In this document: positions 1-11,837 of the stretch, piece by piece
Layout of the letters: every line of letters starts with the position of its first letter
How positions within the stretch are numbered: position 1 is the stretch's first letter
From: Kingdonia uniflora
Taxonomy: Eukaryota; Streptophyta; Magnoliopsida; Ranunculales; Circaeasteraceae
DNA length: 64,000 bases
Direction of reading: 5' to 3'
Assembly (NCBI GenBank): GCA_014058105.1
Contig: JACGCM010002752.1
Span: 1,426,001-1,490,000 of the forward strand
Translations under genes and position numbers: made by a program
The notes under the pieces: model-generated
Seen by the model: the letters and a program-made list of their open reading frames with translations, nothing else
Told to the model about the DNA's origin: nothing
Database searches by the model: none

Positions 1-3000
1 GCCTTAGCAAACTGGATCTGTACTTTGACATATTGATCCTCCCTATCTTTAAATGCCTCTTTAATCCTATCAAACTCCGCCACATACTCATGATTGTATT
101 GAAGGTTTTGTTGTTTGCTCAAGCGAATAGTCTCTAATTTGACCTGTATCATCAAGCTTGATTTAACAATGCTTCATAGATACTATCAATACATATTACA
201 GATAACTTTACAGATTTCTTGCAGATTTTTGCTTCTAACATGCCAACAAGATGAGATTATATTTCGACCTCAAGTTGAAAAGTTATCTCACAATAATGGT
301 AATAATATCTACATCATCTTTCAATGTATACATTTCCTATGTTCTAATTTGCTAACACTCCAAAATTGTCTGAACATACTGGATTACTATCGTTTCTAAT
401 TTTCTAACACATTTGTGATCTATATCAATCTTCTAACTTTACTGTGTAGTTCAAAGTAACGCATCATACAAGTCAAATATTTCTTGCTCCTTTCTAACCT
501 GTAGCTCCGTCTGTGAAGTCAACAGAGATGCTGAGGCATTTTTCTCCTTAGAGAGTTCCTTCTTTAATTCCTCAATTCTGAGGCACATATCTTTAAGTTC
601 CTACAAATCAATGTTTGCAAACATCTCTTAGCCTATTCCAAATTTATCCTACAAATCAATGTACCATACACTTATAGTTTTCGACCCACACACAAAAAAA
701 CATAAACAAACTCCAAAACAAGTTTTTACTCTACCTTCTCATTATCTCCTTCACAGTTTTCTAGATCAGTTCTAGTTAAGACTGAGTTCATCCCTGTAAC
801 CACACTTGGGAGAGAGCCTTCATCAACATGGAGCTCCTCTTCTGCTTTAGCCTCTTCGACATAAGTACTTGTTATAATGGCCTTGAGGTTAATAATACTG
901 CGAGAAGTTGGCACCCAAGGTTGTACTGAGCAGCTGCAACTTCATCAACATTCCTCTGCGCCTCATCCGTGAGCTCGCTTATCATCACCCAATAAAAATC
1001 CATCATGAAAACCAAGCGCTCCCTCTCCAAAGCTAAATCAGACTCAAGTCGAGCCACCTTCTTCTCGAGCTCGGCTCTCTCGCCCTCGAGCTCAACCCTT
1101 CCTTCCTTGAGCCCAAAACAGATACTCTTCAACATACGAGCAACCTGCAGCAGCACGAAACACATTTTTAGCTCAAAAACAAATGCAAAGTTCAAATACC
1201 ACAAAGAAATCAACTTACCACCCTGCTCAGCTCCAACTGTGCAGAAACATTCAACTCCTTTACACCAACTTGAGCTGCCGACCTTAGCCGGTTTTCTACA
1301 ACTAATAACTCATCTTCAATAGCAGGCCCGCTCTCCACAACCTACGCCTCGCTCAAAGCAGCAGGCGAATCCACCATCCTCTTGTTCGTATTTACCTCGA
1401 CCTCACTACAGACCGTGGTCTTAGAGGCCGAGCCACCCTTCGCAGCTTTCTACTTTGGGTACTTTTACGCTAGCTTGCTTGAAGTAGTACCTCCAGCAGC
1501 ATCCTACAGCGACATTGGAGCAGCCTTCGGTAATACCGAACACTCTTCCCTACCCGCTACTCTTTTTTTACCAGCTCCAGCTCCTGTCATTTGTCTTTTG
1601 GCTTGAGACTTTTGCACTTTCTCCAACCTATTGTTAGCTCTTTTGTTTATGCTGATGTTGAGCTCTTTCAGGACAATCTCGAGCTCGACACCTTCTCGAG
1701 CTATAGTATTTAGTAGTGAATCTTTTCTTGGCACTTGAGATCGAGGACCTGTACATAACACCAAAAGTTGTTATGCAATCACAAAACATCCCTACAACTA
1801 CGGCAGTTCGATATCTCATAATTATTACTTACTTTTCTTTAGAGCTTTATATACAAGTTTCATGGGTTCCTCGTTCATTCTTTGAAGACGATCAACTTTC
1901 ACCCATATTATATTATCATTCTAGGCTCGACCTGCTAAATTCTGGTCGAAGAACAGGGGTCTCGACGAACTAGAGGAAAAATGCGTACCTCCACTCACTG
2001 CATAATATTTCATACTATAATACTACAAAACATCTACATGAGTTATTCTCCTCTCCACCTCATTCTCCTCCCATAGCCTATTTAGGTTATCACAAACATT
2101 TATCACCTCACACATATTTCCATTCAGTTGAGCAGGACATGCTTCTATGGTATTTAATATACCATTAGCAAGATTACTAAGAGGCAACATCAGTCTGTAT
2201 TCCAACTAAGAGAGCTAGTACAGAAATCCCCAGTCCAGGTCGTTTTAGACATCCCCATCAAAGTACACAAAATAGATTAATTCCTCCACTCCCCTCTCTG
2301 ATTTTTCATATTCTAAGTCGGGAAACAAAAAGAAATATTCTTCTCCACTTGCCACAGTACATCCCCTAAATGACCTTCCAGCGTGTTCTACAGCATTACC
2401 CCATTTCCCACCTAAATTGGTTTTGATTTTACAAAATTCTTTGAATACATTAGATTTTAGAGGATGGTATAACAAATTGCCTGAGAAATCTAAAAATTGT
2501 ACAAGTTGTACTTCATCTTCCCCCTCAAAATCTACATCTACCGCTTCTACAATTTTATACTCACCCATACAACCAGAAGTCGACGTCTCCATATCAGGTG
2601 AAACCCCCATATCAGATATAGGCTTGAGGATGAGGCTTATTTTTATAACAGATTCTCCTCACACCTCAACCTACATACAGGTCCAAGTATTCAGTTAATT
2701 TTCTCAATCATTATATTTTTGCCTATACTTTGACACACACAAATCTATCATCATATACATACATCATATACATGCATATTTTTTCATGCACATCAAAAGG
2801 TTATTCAACAGTTTACTATAAATAGCAATAAAATTAAATTTAAAAAAACCCACAAATATCATAATTCTCATTTCAAACTTCACAATCACAAACTCGTAAC
2901 TCAAATCACTAACATTCAATGTCTGAGTACGAGTTAGGAACAGTGCCCAATCCCTCTTTCACCTCAACACCATGAACCCAATGTTTTAACTCTACCTCCG

Positions 3001-3359
3001 TAACCTTCTCCCTCCTTCTACGATGATTGTTTTTGTATAATCTCTCACTCGTATCTCTGCAACTTCATCTCTTTTCTCTCCCTCTATTCTTTTATTTTTC
3101 TGAATTTGATAAACGTTTGAATGAAGAAGATAAACTATTAGTTATATTTTTACTTTTTCTTTCTCTTTAACTACTGGCAGTTATTGGGCCTCGCACAAGC
3201 TGCCCTACATTTTGGAACTGAGGCGTCCCTTCCATAATTAATGTCAAGCGTTTTGTACCTTTTCGGTGAAAACGCCTTCCCATCACTACCCCACATCCTA
3301 TATTTTAATATATTTTTCTCTCTTCTACCCAAATCTCTCTCTGACCTTCCCACACTCAT
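1..3359 (-). pseudogene. Antisense spliced gene of E0 (Transposase_28-like plus coiled coil), partial
   Basis: Read on the minus strand. The first exon starts with ATG at 3359 (begins MSVGRSERD) and ends near 2930 at a donor after SDIE. Next come an acidic exon (about 2660-2245, VQFLDFSGNLLYHP and a GGKWGNAVEHAGR motif) and a conserved block (2205-2023, AQLNGNMCEVINVCDNLNRL). After these are a basic linker exon (about 1764-1504), a Glu/Arg-rich coiled-coil exon (1213-726, ending with a GTAG donor after NEKV), a short exon (about 600-450) and the start of the long coiled-coil exon at 1-119. The same order occurs in E1, E2 and E3. The AQLNGNMxEVI block resembles the plant 'putative gypsy type transposon' family (Pfam Transposase_28), which is a recognition by eye. 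Several frames are broken, so it is a decayed copy. Function unknown. Confidence 0.6.
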
Positions 3360-3454
3360 GATAAATCTATACTTATACGCAATCGAACTTTTTCTAACCT
3401 TGCATAAAGGATAAAAGTTAAAGCTAATCTGCTTTTTCTATTCCTACTTCTACT

Positions 3455-3476
3455 ACTTATAGAACTACTGACGTCA
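3455..3476 (-). promoter_or_regulatory. Conserved antisense promoter module (TGACGTCA + TATA), E0 copy
   Basis: On the minus strand the palindrome TGACGTCA (3469-3476) is followed after a few bases by TCTATAAGT (3455-3463), about 95 bp before the antisense ATG at 3359. The same arrangement is in E2 (31071-31091) and E3 (50224-50244). TGACGTCA is a classic plant bZIP binding core. Confidence 0.6.
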
Positions 3477-3611
3477 TTTTCAATGTTCTAACATTTCAAA
3501 TTTTAATTTTTTTTATTCCAACAACATTTACAACAAAACAGGAACAAATTCAGAAAAAGCATTCTACCTGCATTATAATTATAGTTATACGATCTAATTC
3601 AGTTCGCTCCC

Positions 3612-3824
3612 TCATAGATAATTACACATGAAACATCCCAGATGCCTTAGATCGCCATACCTAATCAGTTCGCCCCCAGCTATCCTCTCATCTTCCTCAG
3701 CTATCTCTTCTACAAAAATTTGCCTCACAACAGCTTTTCGAGCTTCAGGCTCCAAGATCACTTCACGGAATATTTCTGTGTAGAAGTGACGCCCAATATC
3801 GCACTCCCTCGCCCTCATATCCAA
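3612..3824 (-). pseudogene. Upstream antisense exon B of E0
   Basis: An open stretch on the minus strand (begins MDMRARECDIGRHF, ends IAGGELIR) followed by a GTATGG donor-like site. A matching block with the same ends (RAREFELGCHFYEELF, IAGGELIRY) is in E3 at about 50590-50400, and a weaker match (AEVEIELED) is in E2 near 31300. Conservation as protein between separate elements argues that it was coding. It lies upstream of the TGACGTCA/TATA module, so it belongs either to an earlier exon of the same antisense transcript or to a second antisense gene. I do not recognise its family. Confidence 0.45.
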
Positions 3825-4790
3825 CCTGAAAAACTAGATTTCATGAGTCAGGAAAGTTAGCATTGTAATCTAACAACCCAAAAATCCTCTCCTGTACTTC
3901 TGCAATCTTTATTACTAAATGTCCCTATGATGAGTGACGCGTTCTTTGGGAATGAGTCCTCACAATTTTTACTACTTTCTCCTCTCTATATAACATTTCA
4001 AACATTATTTATGTGCCACTTAGAGATAACATCAAATCCCCTACATTCCATATACGGTAAACCCTATCTACCCCACTTTGCCAAAATTAGAAACCCTTGG
4101 ATCATGATAGAAAGTTATTTGAACTTATCTTTCAAAATTGGCCTCATCCAAATTTGTACATCATCTTTTCAAACTAACTTTCACAATACCTCTCCTGTTT
4201 GATTATATACACATCATCAGTTCGATATACTATATATATTTATTTTTCATCTTCACATATATCTTTCACAGGTTGACTGATGCATTATACCAATTCGACT
4301 GGTAATACTTTTTTTAGTTCATTTTCTACAAACGCAACATTACATTTTCATATTCCAACATATATTTCTTTTAATTAGATTTCACCACTAACAGTTACTC
4401 CGATCTATCAACACAATTTTAGTACAAATATCTTTTTCATTAGCTCGAATATTACTTACATAATACTTTACAGATAACAAGGATTTTATATATTTCTATA
4501 GATCGATTTACAGGTTACATTACATTTCAATTTTCAACATTGTTTCATTCTGAAACTCTTCTACAATAAAAGTTTAGGCAATGGTTTTCATACCTTTTAC
4601 TTCTACAAGAAGCTGAGAAATCTAGTGGTATCAGTGCCTGAACTAACCTTCTGTAAGAGGCACACCTTCACGATGTAGAGTGATGATTATGTAGAAGATG
4701 ATTTCCAATCTCCATCTCCCTTCTTCACCACCACCGTCTCTTCCTCCATAACCCCCACCAACTTCGAGTTGGTAAAGATTAAAGGAGGTC
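3825..4790. other. AT-rich non-coding part of E0
   Basis: No supportable gene. It is AT-rich, pyrimidine-rich on the plus strand, and aligns loosely with E3 50600-51380. It contains scattered 'acagataac' type words also found in E2 and E3. Confidence 0.5.
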
Positions 4791-5069
4791 CTACTTTAGA
4801 ACCCAGTCCCTCGCAGGATACCGGCAATACTGGGCATATACGTCGGCCTTCACATTTGTCTCCTCAACCTTGTCCTCTGCCAATAGGCGATGGCATATCC
4901 GACACTGCTCCCCAGCAAAAAATACATAGTAAAATTGCCACATGTAATAGTAATCATTCTCAGCTTCAACTGCTTCTTCCTCCATCATCCCATGACAAGT
5001 CAGTTGTACTAGAATGGGCGTGGGCATCTCCAAAGCTTGGTGGCCAAAGTAACGTAACTTCTGCCTCAA
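4791..5069 (-). pseudogene. Upstream antisense exon A of E0
   Basis: Minus-strand open frame with KLRYFGHQALEMPTPI and EEEAVEAENDYYY. The equivalent in E2 (32816-32514) reads KLKYFGDRSLEMAIPAPI and EEAVEAEEDFYY at the same spacing, so this is a conserved coding block near the element's 3' LTR. Family not recognised. Its upstream end runs into the E0/E1 fusion point, so the true start is lost. Confidence 0.5.
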
Positions 5070-6203
5070 AACGGTATGCTTTACCGCCTTTTCGTTATAG
5101 GGCCTTATCTCAAGTGCCTCTCGAAGTCAAAAGTAGATGAACTGTTACGCGAATTACACGAAGGAACTTGTGGCTCCCACGCCGCTGGTAGATCATTAGC
5201 AAGCAAAGCAATAACTCAAGGAGTATTTTAGCATGGCATGCGCAAGCAAGCAGAAGAGTATTCCCGCAGGTGCAACACCTGCCAGACACATGGACATATA
5301 ATATGTGCCCCTGCGCTCGAACTCCATACAAGCAAGGTTTTCTGGCCATTCAAAAGATGGGCGCTAGACCTCGTCGGCGAATTCCCTAACTCTCCAGGTA
5401 ATCGCCATCACCTACTCGTTGCTACCGATTACTTTACAAAATGGGTAGAAGCAATTCCACTATGTCGAACCAGAGAAGCAGATGTCATCTCTTTTATCTG
5501 GAACCACATAATCACTCGGCTCGGGTACCCCCACCTAATTCGTATCGATAACGGGCCCCAATTTGTGAGAGATAAGGTCTTAACCTTCCTAAACCACCAT
5601 AATATCATCCACTCACCATCAAATCAATACTACCCTCGAGGTAATGGCCAAGCCGAAATCACTAACAAAACCACCGTGGATGGACTCAAAAAATGGCTTC
5701 ACTCACAAAAGAAGGGAAATTAGGTTTGTGAACTACCTCATGTCATGTGAGCGTATCGAACCACTCCCCGATAATCTACAGGGTGTACCCCATTCCTCCT
5801 TGCTTATGGCACTGAGGCTGTCATTCCTTCTGGATATTATCATCCAGTTCGCAATCACGAGCTGGCTGACGAGGAAAATGAATTAGAAATAGCTTGTAAC
5901 CTCAATATGATAGATGAGACCAGGGAACGTGTCATCGCTAACCTAGGTTGATATCATCATATGCTGGCCAGATCGTATAATAACAAAGTCAGGAGCCGTA
6001 CTTTCCAAATCAAAGATCTCGTCCTCAAAGAAATTCCTCAACATCGCAAAGAGCCTCATGTTGTAAAATTAGCCAACAATTAGGGGGGTTCATTCATTAT
6101 CACAGGTCTCTCAGGCCTGGAATCATACTATCTCATGACAGAAGAGGGAGTCCCTATTTTAAATCCTTGAAATACTAGGTGACTAAAACGGTACTATCGT
6201 TAG
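5066..6203 (+). pseudogene. Retrotransposon integrase (E1), degenerate
   Basis: Integrase inserts element cDNA into host DNA. The zinc-binding HHCC region is visible (HEGTCGSHAAGR, then RRCNTCQTHG at about 5265-5300). All three catalytic acidic residues are in place: D in RWALDLVGEF, D in RIDNGPQF and E in GNGQAEITNK. The C-terminal part continues to KRYYR at 6203. In-frame stops interrupt it near 5231, 5721 and further downstream, so no full product is possible. The upstream polymerase domains are missing because of the fusion with E0. Confidence 0.85.
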
Positions 6204-6365
6204 GCGTCTTATTACTCCATTTCCATTGTTCGCTTTTTCTTTTTCAATTCCATAAGTGAGATTTTCATCTCTATCCAATGTAAATTTTGAACTTATCAAT
6301 GAAAGTTTTTTTAAATAATATCATTTTCTTCACGAATATTCGGCCACATTCTACAGATTAAAGCA

Positions 6366-7190
6366 TAAATAATACTAGCTTACAATCAATCTTGTCATAC
6401 TTAGATCAAGAATATCACTTGATTTGGCTTCTTTTACCACATCTCTGTGATTGTAGCAAGTATCAAAACTTGTTTCATATCAAAGACTCTACCAAACATG
6501 AGATAAGGCAAAGGTAATACAAGTCTTCATCTTTTTCAACTTGTTTGGATCATTTATACCAGTTGGATCAAGGATATCACTTGGTTTGGCTGACTCTATT
6601 ATATCTCTGCGATTGTAGCAAGTGTAGAAACTTGAATCATATCAAAGACTCTACCAAATAAGAAATAAGGCAAAAGTAATACTAGTCTTCATCTTTTTCA
6701 ACTTGTTTAGATCATTTATACCGGCTGGATCAAGGATATTACTTGGTTTGGCTGAATTATTACATCTCTGCGATTGTAGCAAGTGTAGAAACTTGTTTCA
6801 TATCAAAGACTCTTCCAAACAAGAGATAAGGCAAAGGTAATACTAGTCTTCATCTTTTTTAACTTGTTTGGATCATTTATACCGGCTGGATCAAAGATAT
6901 CACTTGGTTTGGCTGACTCTATTACATCTCTGCGATTGTAGCAAGTGTAGAAACTTGTTTCACATCAAAGACTCAACTAGGCATAAGATAAGGCAAAGGT
7001 CATACTAGCTTTCATCTCTTTCAATATGGCTATGACATTTCCATAGTTTAAATCAAGTTTCAACTTGGTTTAACTCAACCCATTTCTACGATTAAAATGA
7101 ATGTAAAAAATTTGTTTTATATCAATGTCCCCACAAGACACAAGATAAGGCAATGGTCATAGTAGCTTTCATCTATTTCAATGTGTCGGC
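6366..7190 (+). repeat. 161-162 bp tandem repeats after pol (E1)
   Basis: About five units. The marker word 'a-gtcttcatc' recurs at 6523, 6685, 6846 and (as gctttcatc) 7008, giving spacings of 162, 161 and 162 bp. Units include 'gataaggcaaaggtaatac' and 'ttgtagcaagtgtagaaac'. Tandem repeats between pol and the 3' LTR are a known habit of Tat/Ogre elements. Confidence 0.9.
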
Positions 7191-7224
7191 GATAGATACT
7201 ATTTATTTTTAGGTCAAATTCTTA

Positions 7225-10200
7225 TTACAAGGGTTTCTTTTCTACTGATAGAGAGTCAGTAGTGCTTTCCCCTACATCAAGAGGTCAAACTTTCAGTTCA
7301 TGAATCACAGTAGCTCTACCAGATTGTATCAGTCCGAGGGACCAGTTGGGTATCCATGACACCCTGACAGGTCCCTCAATCTATCTTAGCTCCAAAAATG
7401 CATCCCTTATCCGACAGAGTTTTAAACAAGGTATCTCATTCTGACTCAAGTCTTTTTACTTCCTTTATAAAATATGCAACAATCGCCTTTAACAGGTCAG
7501 AGCGTGACGTATCAGGTATGACCATTGTTACAAATCTCGCTTTCACCTTCTCGAGGCGTGACTCTAACCTAGTGTACTCATTCTTCTATTCATTCATTTC
7601 CGCATCGACCTTAGTATGATAGATAACCTTTTCTTCCAACTTTTTATATACTTCGCTGATTCAGTAAGGTTCATGGCTTCTAAGTCTACTACCCGAGCAC
7701 GAAGTCTTTGAATTTTCGCGTTCAACTCTTCTCTAGCCGGAATATCTTTCAATAATTATACTTTTCTCTTCACCAGCGATTCCTATGCTTTGATCTCCCC
7801 TTCAAGAAATTTTTCCCTGATAAGAGCAACATCCAATTTATGTTAGCATTCCCTCAAATTCGCATTTTCCTTTTGGACATGCCCCTGAATACGAGATACT
7901 ACTCTAGCTCTCTAATTCGACCTGAGAGTCTAACTACATCCCCTCAAACTAAAAGAATCTTAACCTCTATTTTACTTCCCCTTGAACGCTCTGCAGCCTC
8001 AACTTTCTTGGCACGCGCAATGGCCTGGGCCAGTTCGGCCTTAAGTAAAACAACCTTCTCGTTTAAATCGTTACACCTTCGTTGCATTTCCCAGATTTCA
8101 TATCCTTGGTGGGTAAGGCTATTTGCAAATGTTCAGCTGCGGCTTCCGAAGCTGATAGATTTTCTCGAGCTACCCTCAGCTCGTCATCTTTTTCGACGAA
8201 TTTTCGTCTCATTTGGTCCAGCTCGTTCCTACATTTCTGGAGATCAGATCAAAATCATTCCTCCGATTATTCCAGCGCCTGAATACGGCATTGAGCCATG
8301 TCAGCCTACTTACCCTTCACAGCCAGCGCATCAACTCGACGTTGAAGCTTCTCAGCATGTTCTCTTACATCAGCTAGCTCTTTTAATCACTTATTTATCT
8401 CAGCATCTTTCTCTTCGACCTGAAAAGTCAGGTCGGAAATGGCCTGGGTCAACTCTACATGTCTAAAATATGCCTTTACATATTGATCTTCTCTATTCTC
8501 GTTCGCCTCCTTCATCCTATCGAACTGCTCTGCAAATTCCCGATTACACATGAGTACATCGTCCTCACGTGGGCGAGATGAATCTAATTCGACTTGGGAA
8601 ATATAGCAATTTTAAGTACAGTTTGATTCAGGAAAGCCTTTGAATATATACATACTACATTTCTAAAGAGACTATGTGATTTCTAAACATCTGCTTCCAA
8701 ATACTTTTAGACTAAAAGTTTGGAGTTCATTCTCATATAAACACTTCATGAATCTTCTTTTGGCGTACATGGTACATACTTTCGATATGCTACTCTATGT
8801 TAATAGTGTTGGATTCTTATCATGCATCTATATCCTATTTAATTGATAACTTAACGTTGGTATAACATACATGTCGAAAGACCTATTCCGATCTAACCCG
8901 CAGCTCCGCTTGCGCAGACAGCAAGGCTTTAGAGGTCTCTCTTTCCCTGGCAAGTCCAGACTCTAGATCTTTTATTCTGAGCCTCATCTCTCTAACAACT
9001 GCCTACAAAAGGTTTATAAAACAAAGTCCATCTATAGAAGTTTCTTCCCCACACACAGTATAAACAACTTATAAATATTTATACAAACACACGTGTCTAC
9101 CCTACCTTCTCACTACCACCTTCAGGGAGCTCGACATCATCCCCTTGATTGCCGAGCACCGTCTTGTGGGAAACATCATCCAGACCATCTAGGATCCCCA
9201 CCACTTCTGCTTCCTCCTCATCTTCCTCCTCAGCGTAGGTGTCTGCCTTAATGGCATCCACCTCCTCCTCAAAATAACCTTTCGGCATCAAATAATGCCC
9301 TAGCCTGTCATGCTCCTCAACCAACTCGTCAAGATTGGCCTTTCTTTCCACCTACAACTGACCAAACGCCACAGCATGAGAAGCCTTCAGCTGCCTAACT
9401 TCCTTTAAAGCGTCAGTCCTGGATCGAGCTAATTCTTTTTCCAGCTTAACATTTGCCTTCTTCAGCTCACTTTTTTCTTCCTCTATACCATACCATATCC
9501 CCTTAAAAAGACGAGCAACCTAAAAAAATTACATCGATCTCAGTGATTAGCTCGAAGCGCATTAAGCAGTTATTTCTGATAATATAAACTAACCATCTTG
9601 CTCGTGTCTTCCTCACCTTGGAGAACAGCCAACCTGACCCTTTCCTCAACCTCTTTAAGGTCGTTCACAGCAGCAGATCGCCCCTCAGCGACCTTCTATG
9701 TTGACTTCCCCGTGGGTTTGACCATCCTACTCTTATCTTTCGCGACCTCACCACTTCCAATGGTACCAGAGGCCGGCAGAGTATTTAGCATCCGTTTCTT
9801 CAAATATTTTAGAGTTATTTTGCTATGCTTGACAGAATTTGGCTGAGCCAAACTACCAGTTCTAGGAGTCTTGGAAAAATTAGTTTGAGCCTACTCACCA
9901 CTTACTTTCCTTTTTCCTTTATCAACCCCCGCCATCGACCTGGTAAACTAAGCTTTTCGAACCTTGTTCAACCTACTATTAACCCTCTTCTTTCTTCTTA
10001 GGCCGAGTCCCTCTAACACAAGTTCGATTTCAGTTTCCTCCTCCGCAACTTTGTCCAACAGAGATTCTTTCCTCTCCACTTTAGACTTCACACCTGCAAT
10101 AACAATATTTTTACTATCAACTACAGTAGTCAGCGAAACGTAACAATAATTTTATCTATGCATGTTTATACTTACTTTGCTTTACAGTTCTAAACCGAAG

Positions 10201-11550
10201 GTCCAAAGTTTCTTCATCATCTCTTTAAAGGCAATTACCCTTCACCCATATGATGTTGTCATTCCAGACTCAACCTGCTAATTTCAAATCGAAGAAGCGA
10301 CGCCGAGTTGCGCTCGTACAGAAATATAACCCCCCACTGGCCTTATAATTCTTCACCCCATAAAACTGTAAAACGTCATCAGGGGTTATCCTTCTTACTT
10401 TTCCTTCCTTTTCCCATTTTTCATCCAGATGGTCACACATGGTTATTACCTCCCACATATTCCCGTTCAATTGAACAGGACGTGCCCCAATTGTATTCAT
10501 AATCCCCTTCGCAAAAATGGTGAGGGGAAGGCTCAACCCATTCTCTAATTGAGATAGGTAACACAAAAAAGCCCTCCGAGAGGTCAATAAGGACATCCCC
10601 ATCAAAATATTCTAATGAGATCGATTCATCTATACCTCTATCTCATTTTTCCACTTCCAAATCAGCCAACAGGTAAAAATACTCTTCCCCCATCTCTACC
10701 GTACAACCCCTAAACTACCTACCTGCAAACTCTACACAATTGCCCTACTTCCCTCCTACAGCCTCCTTGGCTTTACAAAACTCTCTAAAGGCATCAGAAT
10801 TAGGAGGATAAGATACCAATTGACTAGGAAAACCCAGAAATTGTTCCAATCCAACTTTCCTTCATTATCAGACTCATTCGTCCAACCAGAGGTCGATACC
10901 TTATTAACAGATGAACTACCCATCTTTAAAACAATTTTTACATGCACGTTTTTTACCTACAAAGATGCCTCTCACGCTTGACCAACATACAGGTTAAGGT
11001 ATTTATCATTCTTCCATCTACGTATATATATACAACATATATCTATGATCAATCGTTTACGTATAACATGTATTTTTACCATATATATACGTCAACATAT
11101 ATTACATGCATCTCTGCTAACCTTCAGTATCCGAATGAGAATCGGCAGTTGAGTCAAGCTTTCCCCTCACAACGCTGTTGTATAGCCACCTACAAGATCC
11201 AGAATCTTTTGCCCTCTTCAACCGTTTATCACATTCGGATTACTCTTTATCAAATCCCCTGATTTTTTATTTCTCTCTCTCTGAGTGCTCTCTAAATTTT
11301 TGGAAGTTGTAAAACATTTGATTAGAGACGAAGAAGTACTATTTATCCTTTCTCTCTCAAGCGGCAGGCATTTATTGCTCCTCGCAGGAACCAGCCTTAA
11401 TTCCAGAATTGAGGCGTCATTTCCACTCTCCATGTCAGATGCCTTGATCCTTTTTAATAAAACCACATTTCCATCATTACAACTCCCCTCATTTTTTAAC
11501 ATATTTTTTCTCCCAATTGTCATATCTTTTCCTGGCCTTCCTACACTCAT
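7225..11550 (-). pseudogene. Antisense spliced gene of E1
   Basis: Minus strand. The ATG exon at 11550 (MSVGRPGKD) is followed by a block at 10605-10270 (LENGLSLPLTIFAKGI, PVQLNGNMWEVITMCDHL, VLQFYGVKNYKASGG, RRFFDL). The Transposase_28-like block ends at a GTAAGT donor after VKQSK near 10170. Then come a Lys-rich linker (about 10095-9600, ends EEDTSKM with a GT donor), an acidic coiled-coil exon (9500-9105, EEEDEEEAEVV, ends GGSEKV with a GTAGG donor), a short exon (about 9005-8900) and a long coiled-coil exon (about 8610-7225). Each piece matches E2. Stops and frameshifts make it a pseudogene. It overlaps no sense gene of the element. Confidence 0.65.
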
Positions 11551-11658
11551 GATGACTCACTCTGTACGATGTCAGAGTCCTATTTCCTTTTGCATACAAA
11601 ACAAACCGAGAAGCTTATGCATTTTCATATTTTTGTTTCTCTGACCTTGCTTATCATA

Positions 11659-11666
11659 CTTATAGT
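11659..11666 (-). promoter_or_regulatory. TATA box of the E1 antisense gene
   Basis: CTATAAGT on the minus strand about 110 bp before the ATG at 11550, equivalent to the TATA of the E2 module. The TGACGTCA partner is absent because element E1 breaks off at about 11671. Confidence 0.4.
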
Positions 11667-11671
11667 GATTG

Positions 11672-11837
11672 GTATTTAGTGATTGTAACCGGGATCTTGA
11701 ATAAACTCTCTCCCTCTCTCGTACGGTGGACGTAGGCAATTTGCTGAACCACCTTAAACTTGGTGTATTGTATATTTCTTTGATTGTCACTTGTTTGTGG
11801 CTAACCTAAATTAACTTGGAGTTTCGACTTCCGTGCT
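11672..11837. other. Unassigned segment between E1 and the SDH1 pseudogene
   Basis: It matches neither E1/E2 nor SDH1. The phrase 'ggtggacgtaggcaatttgctgaaccacc' is reminiscent of the LTR U5 region of plant Ty1/copia elements, but there is no second copy here to prove an LTR. Confidence 0.3.

Larger units (their letters stand above)
1..5065 (+). mobile_element. Tat/Ogre-like Ty3-gypsy element E0, 3' part only
   Basis: This stretch aligns by eye with about 46877-51380 of element E3 (same order of antisense exons, promoter module and flanks), so it is the 3' part of a related element whose gag-pol lies outside the window or is lost. Position 1 falls inside the last, coiled-coil exon of the antisense gene. 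No 3' LTR is found: at about 5065 the sequence switches directly into the integrase gene of another element (E1). Confidence 0.7.
5066..11671 (+). mobile_element. Tat/Ogre-like element E1, 5'- and 3'-truncated
   Basis: Contains integrase, a 161-bp tandem repeat block and an antisense gene, collinear with 24060-31083 of E2 and closely similar to it. It lacks gag, protease, RT, RNase H and both LTRs. The left end is an abrupt fusion with E0. At the right end, similarity to E2 stops at about 11671, inside the antisense promoter (TATA retained, TGACGTCA lost). Confidence 0.75.

Noticed and set aside
115..399. 94-codon plus-strand open frame near the window start
   Set aside because: Lies in the intron region of the antisense gene of E0, no motif, AT-rich chance frame.
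1005..1322. Plus-strand Ser-rich open frame
   Set aside because: Shadow of the antisense coiled-coil exon on the minus strand, whose equivalents are conserved in E1-E3.
7840..8466. 208-codon plus-strand open frame in E1
   Set aside because: Opposite strand of the long antisense coiled-coil exon. No family motif, and not conserved as protein in E2.
11672..11837. A firm call of a Ty1/copia LTR
   Set aside because: Only one phrase resembles copia U5 sequences and no second copy or tRNA-Met primer site is present.
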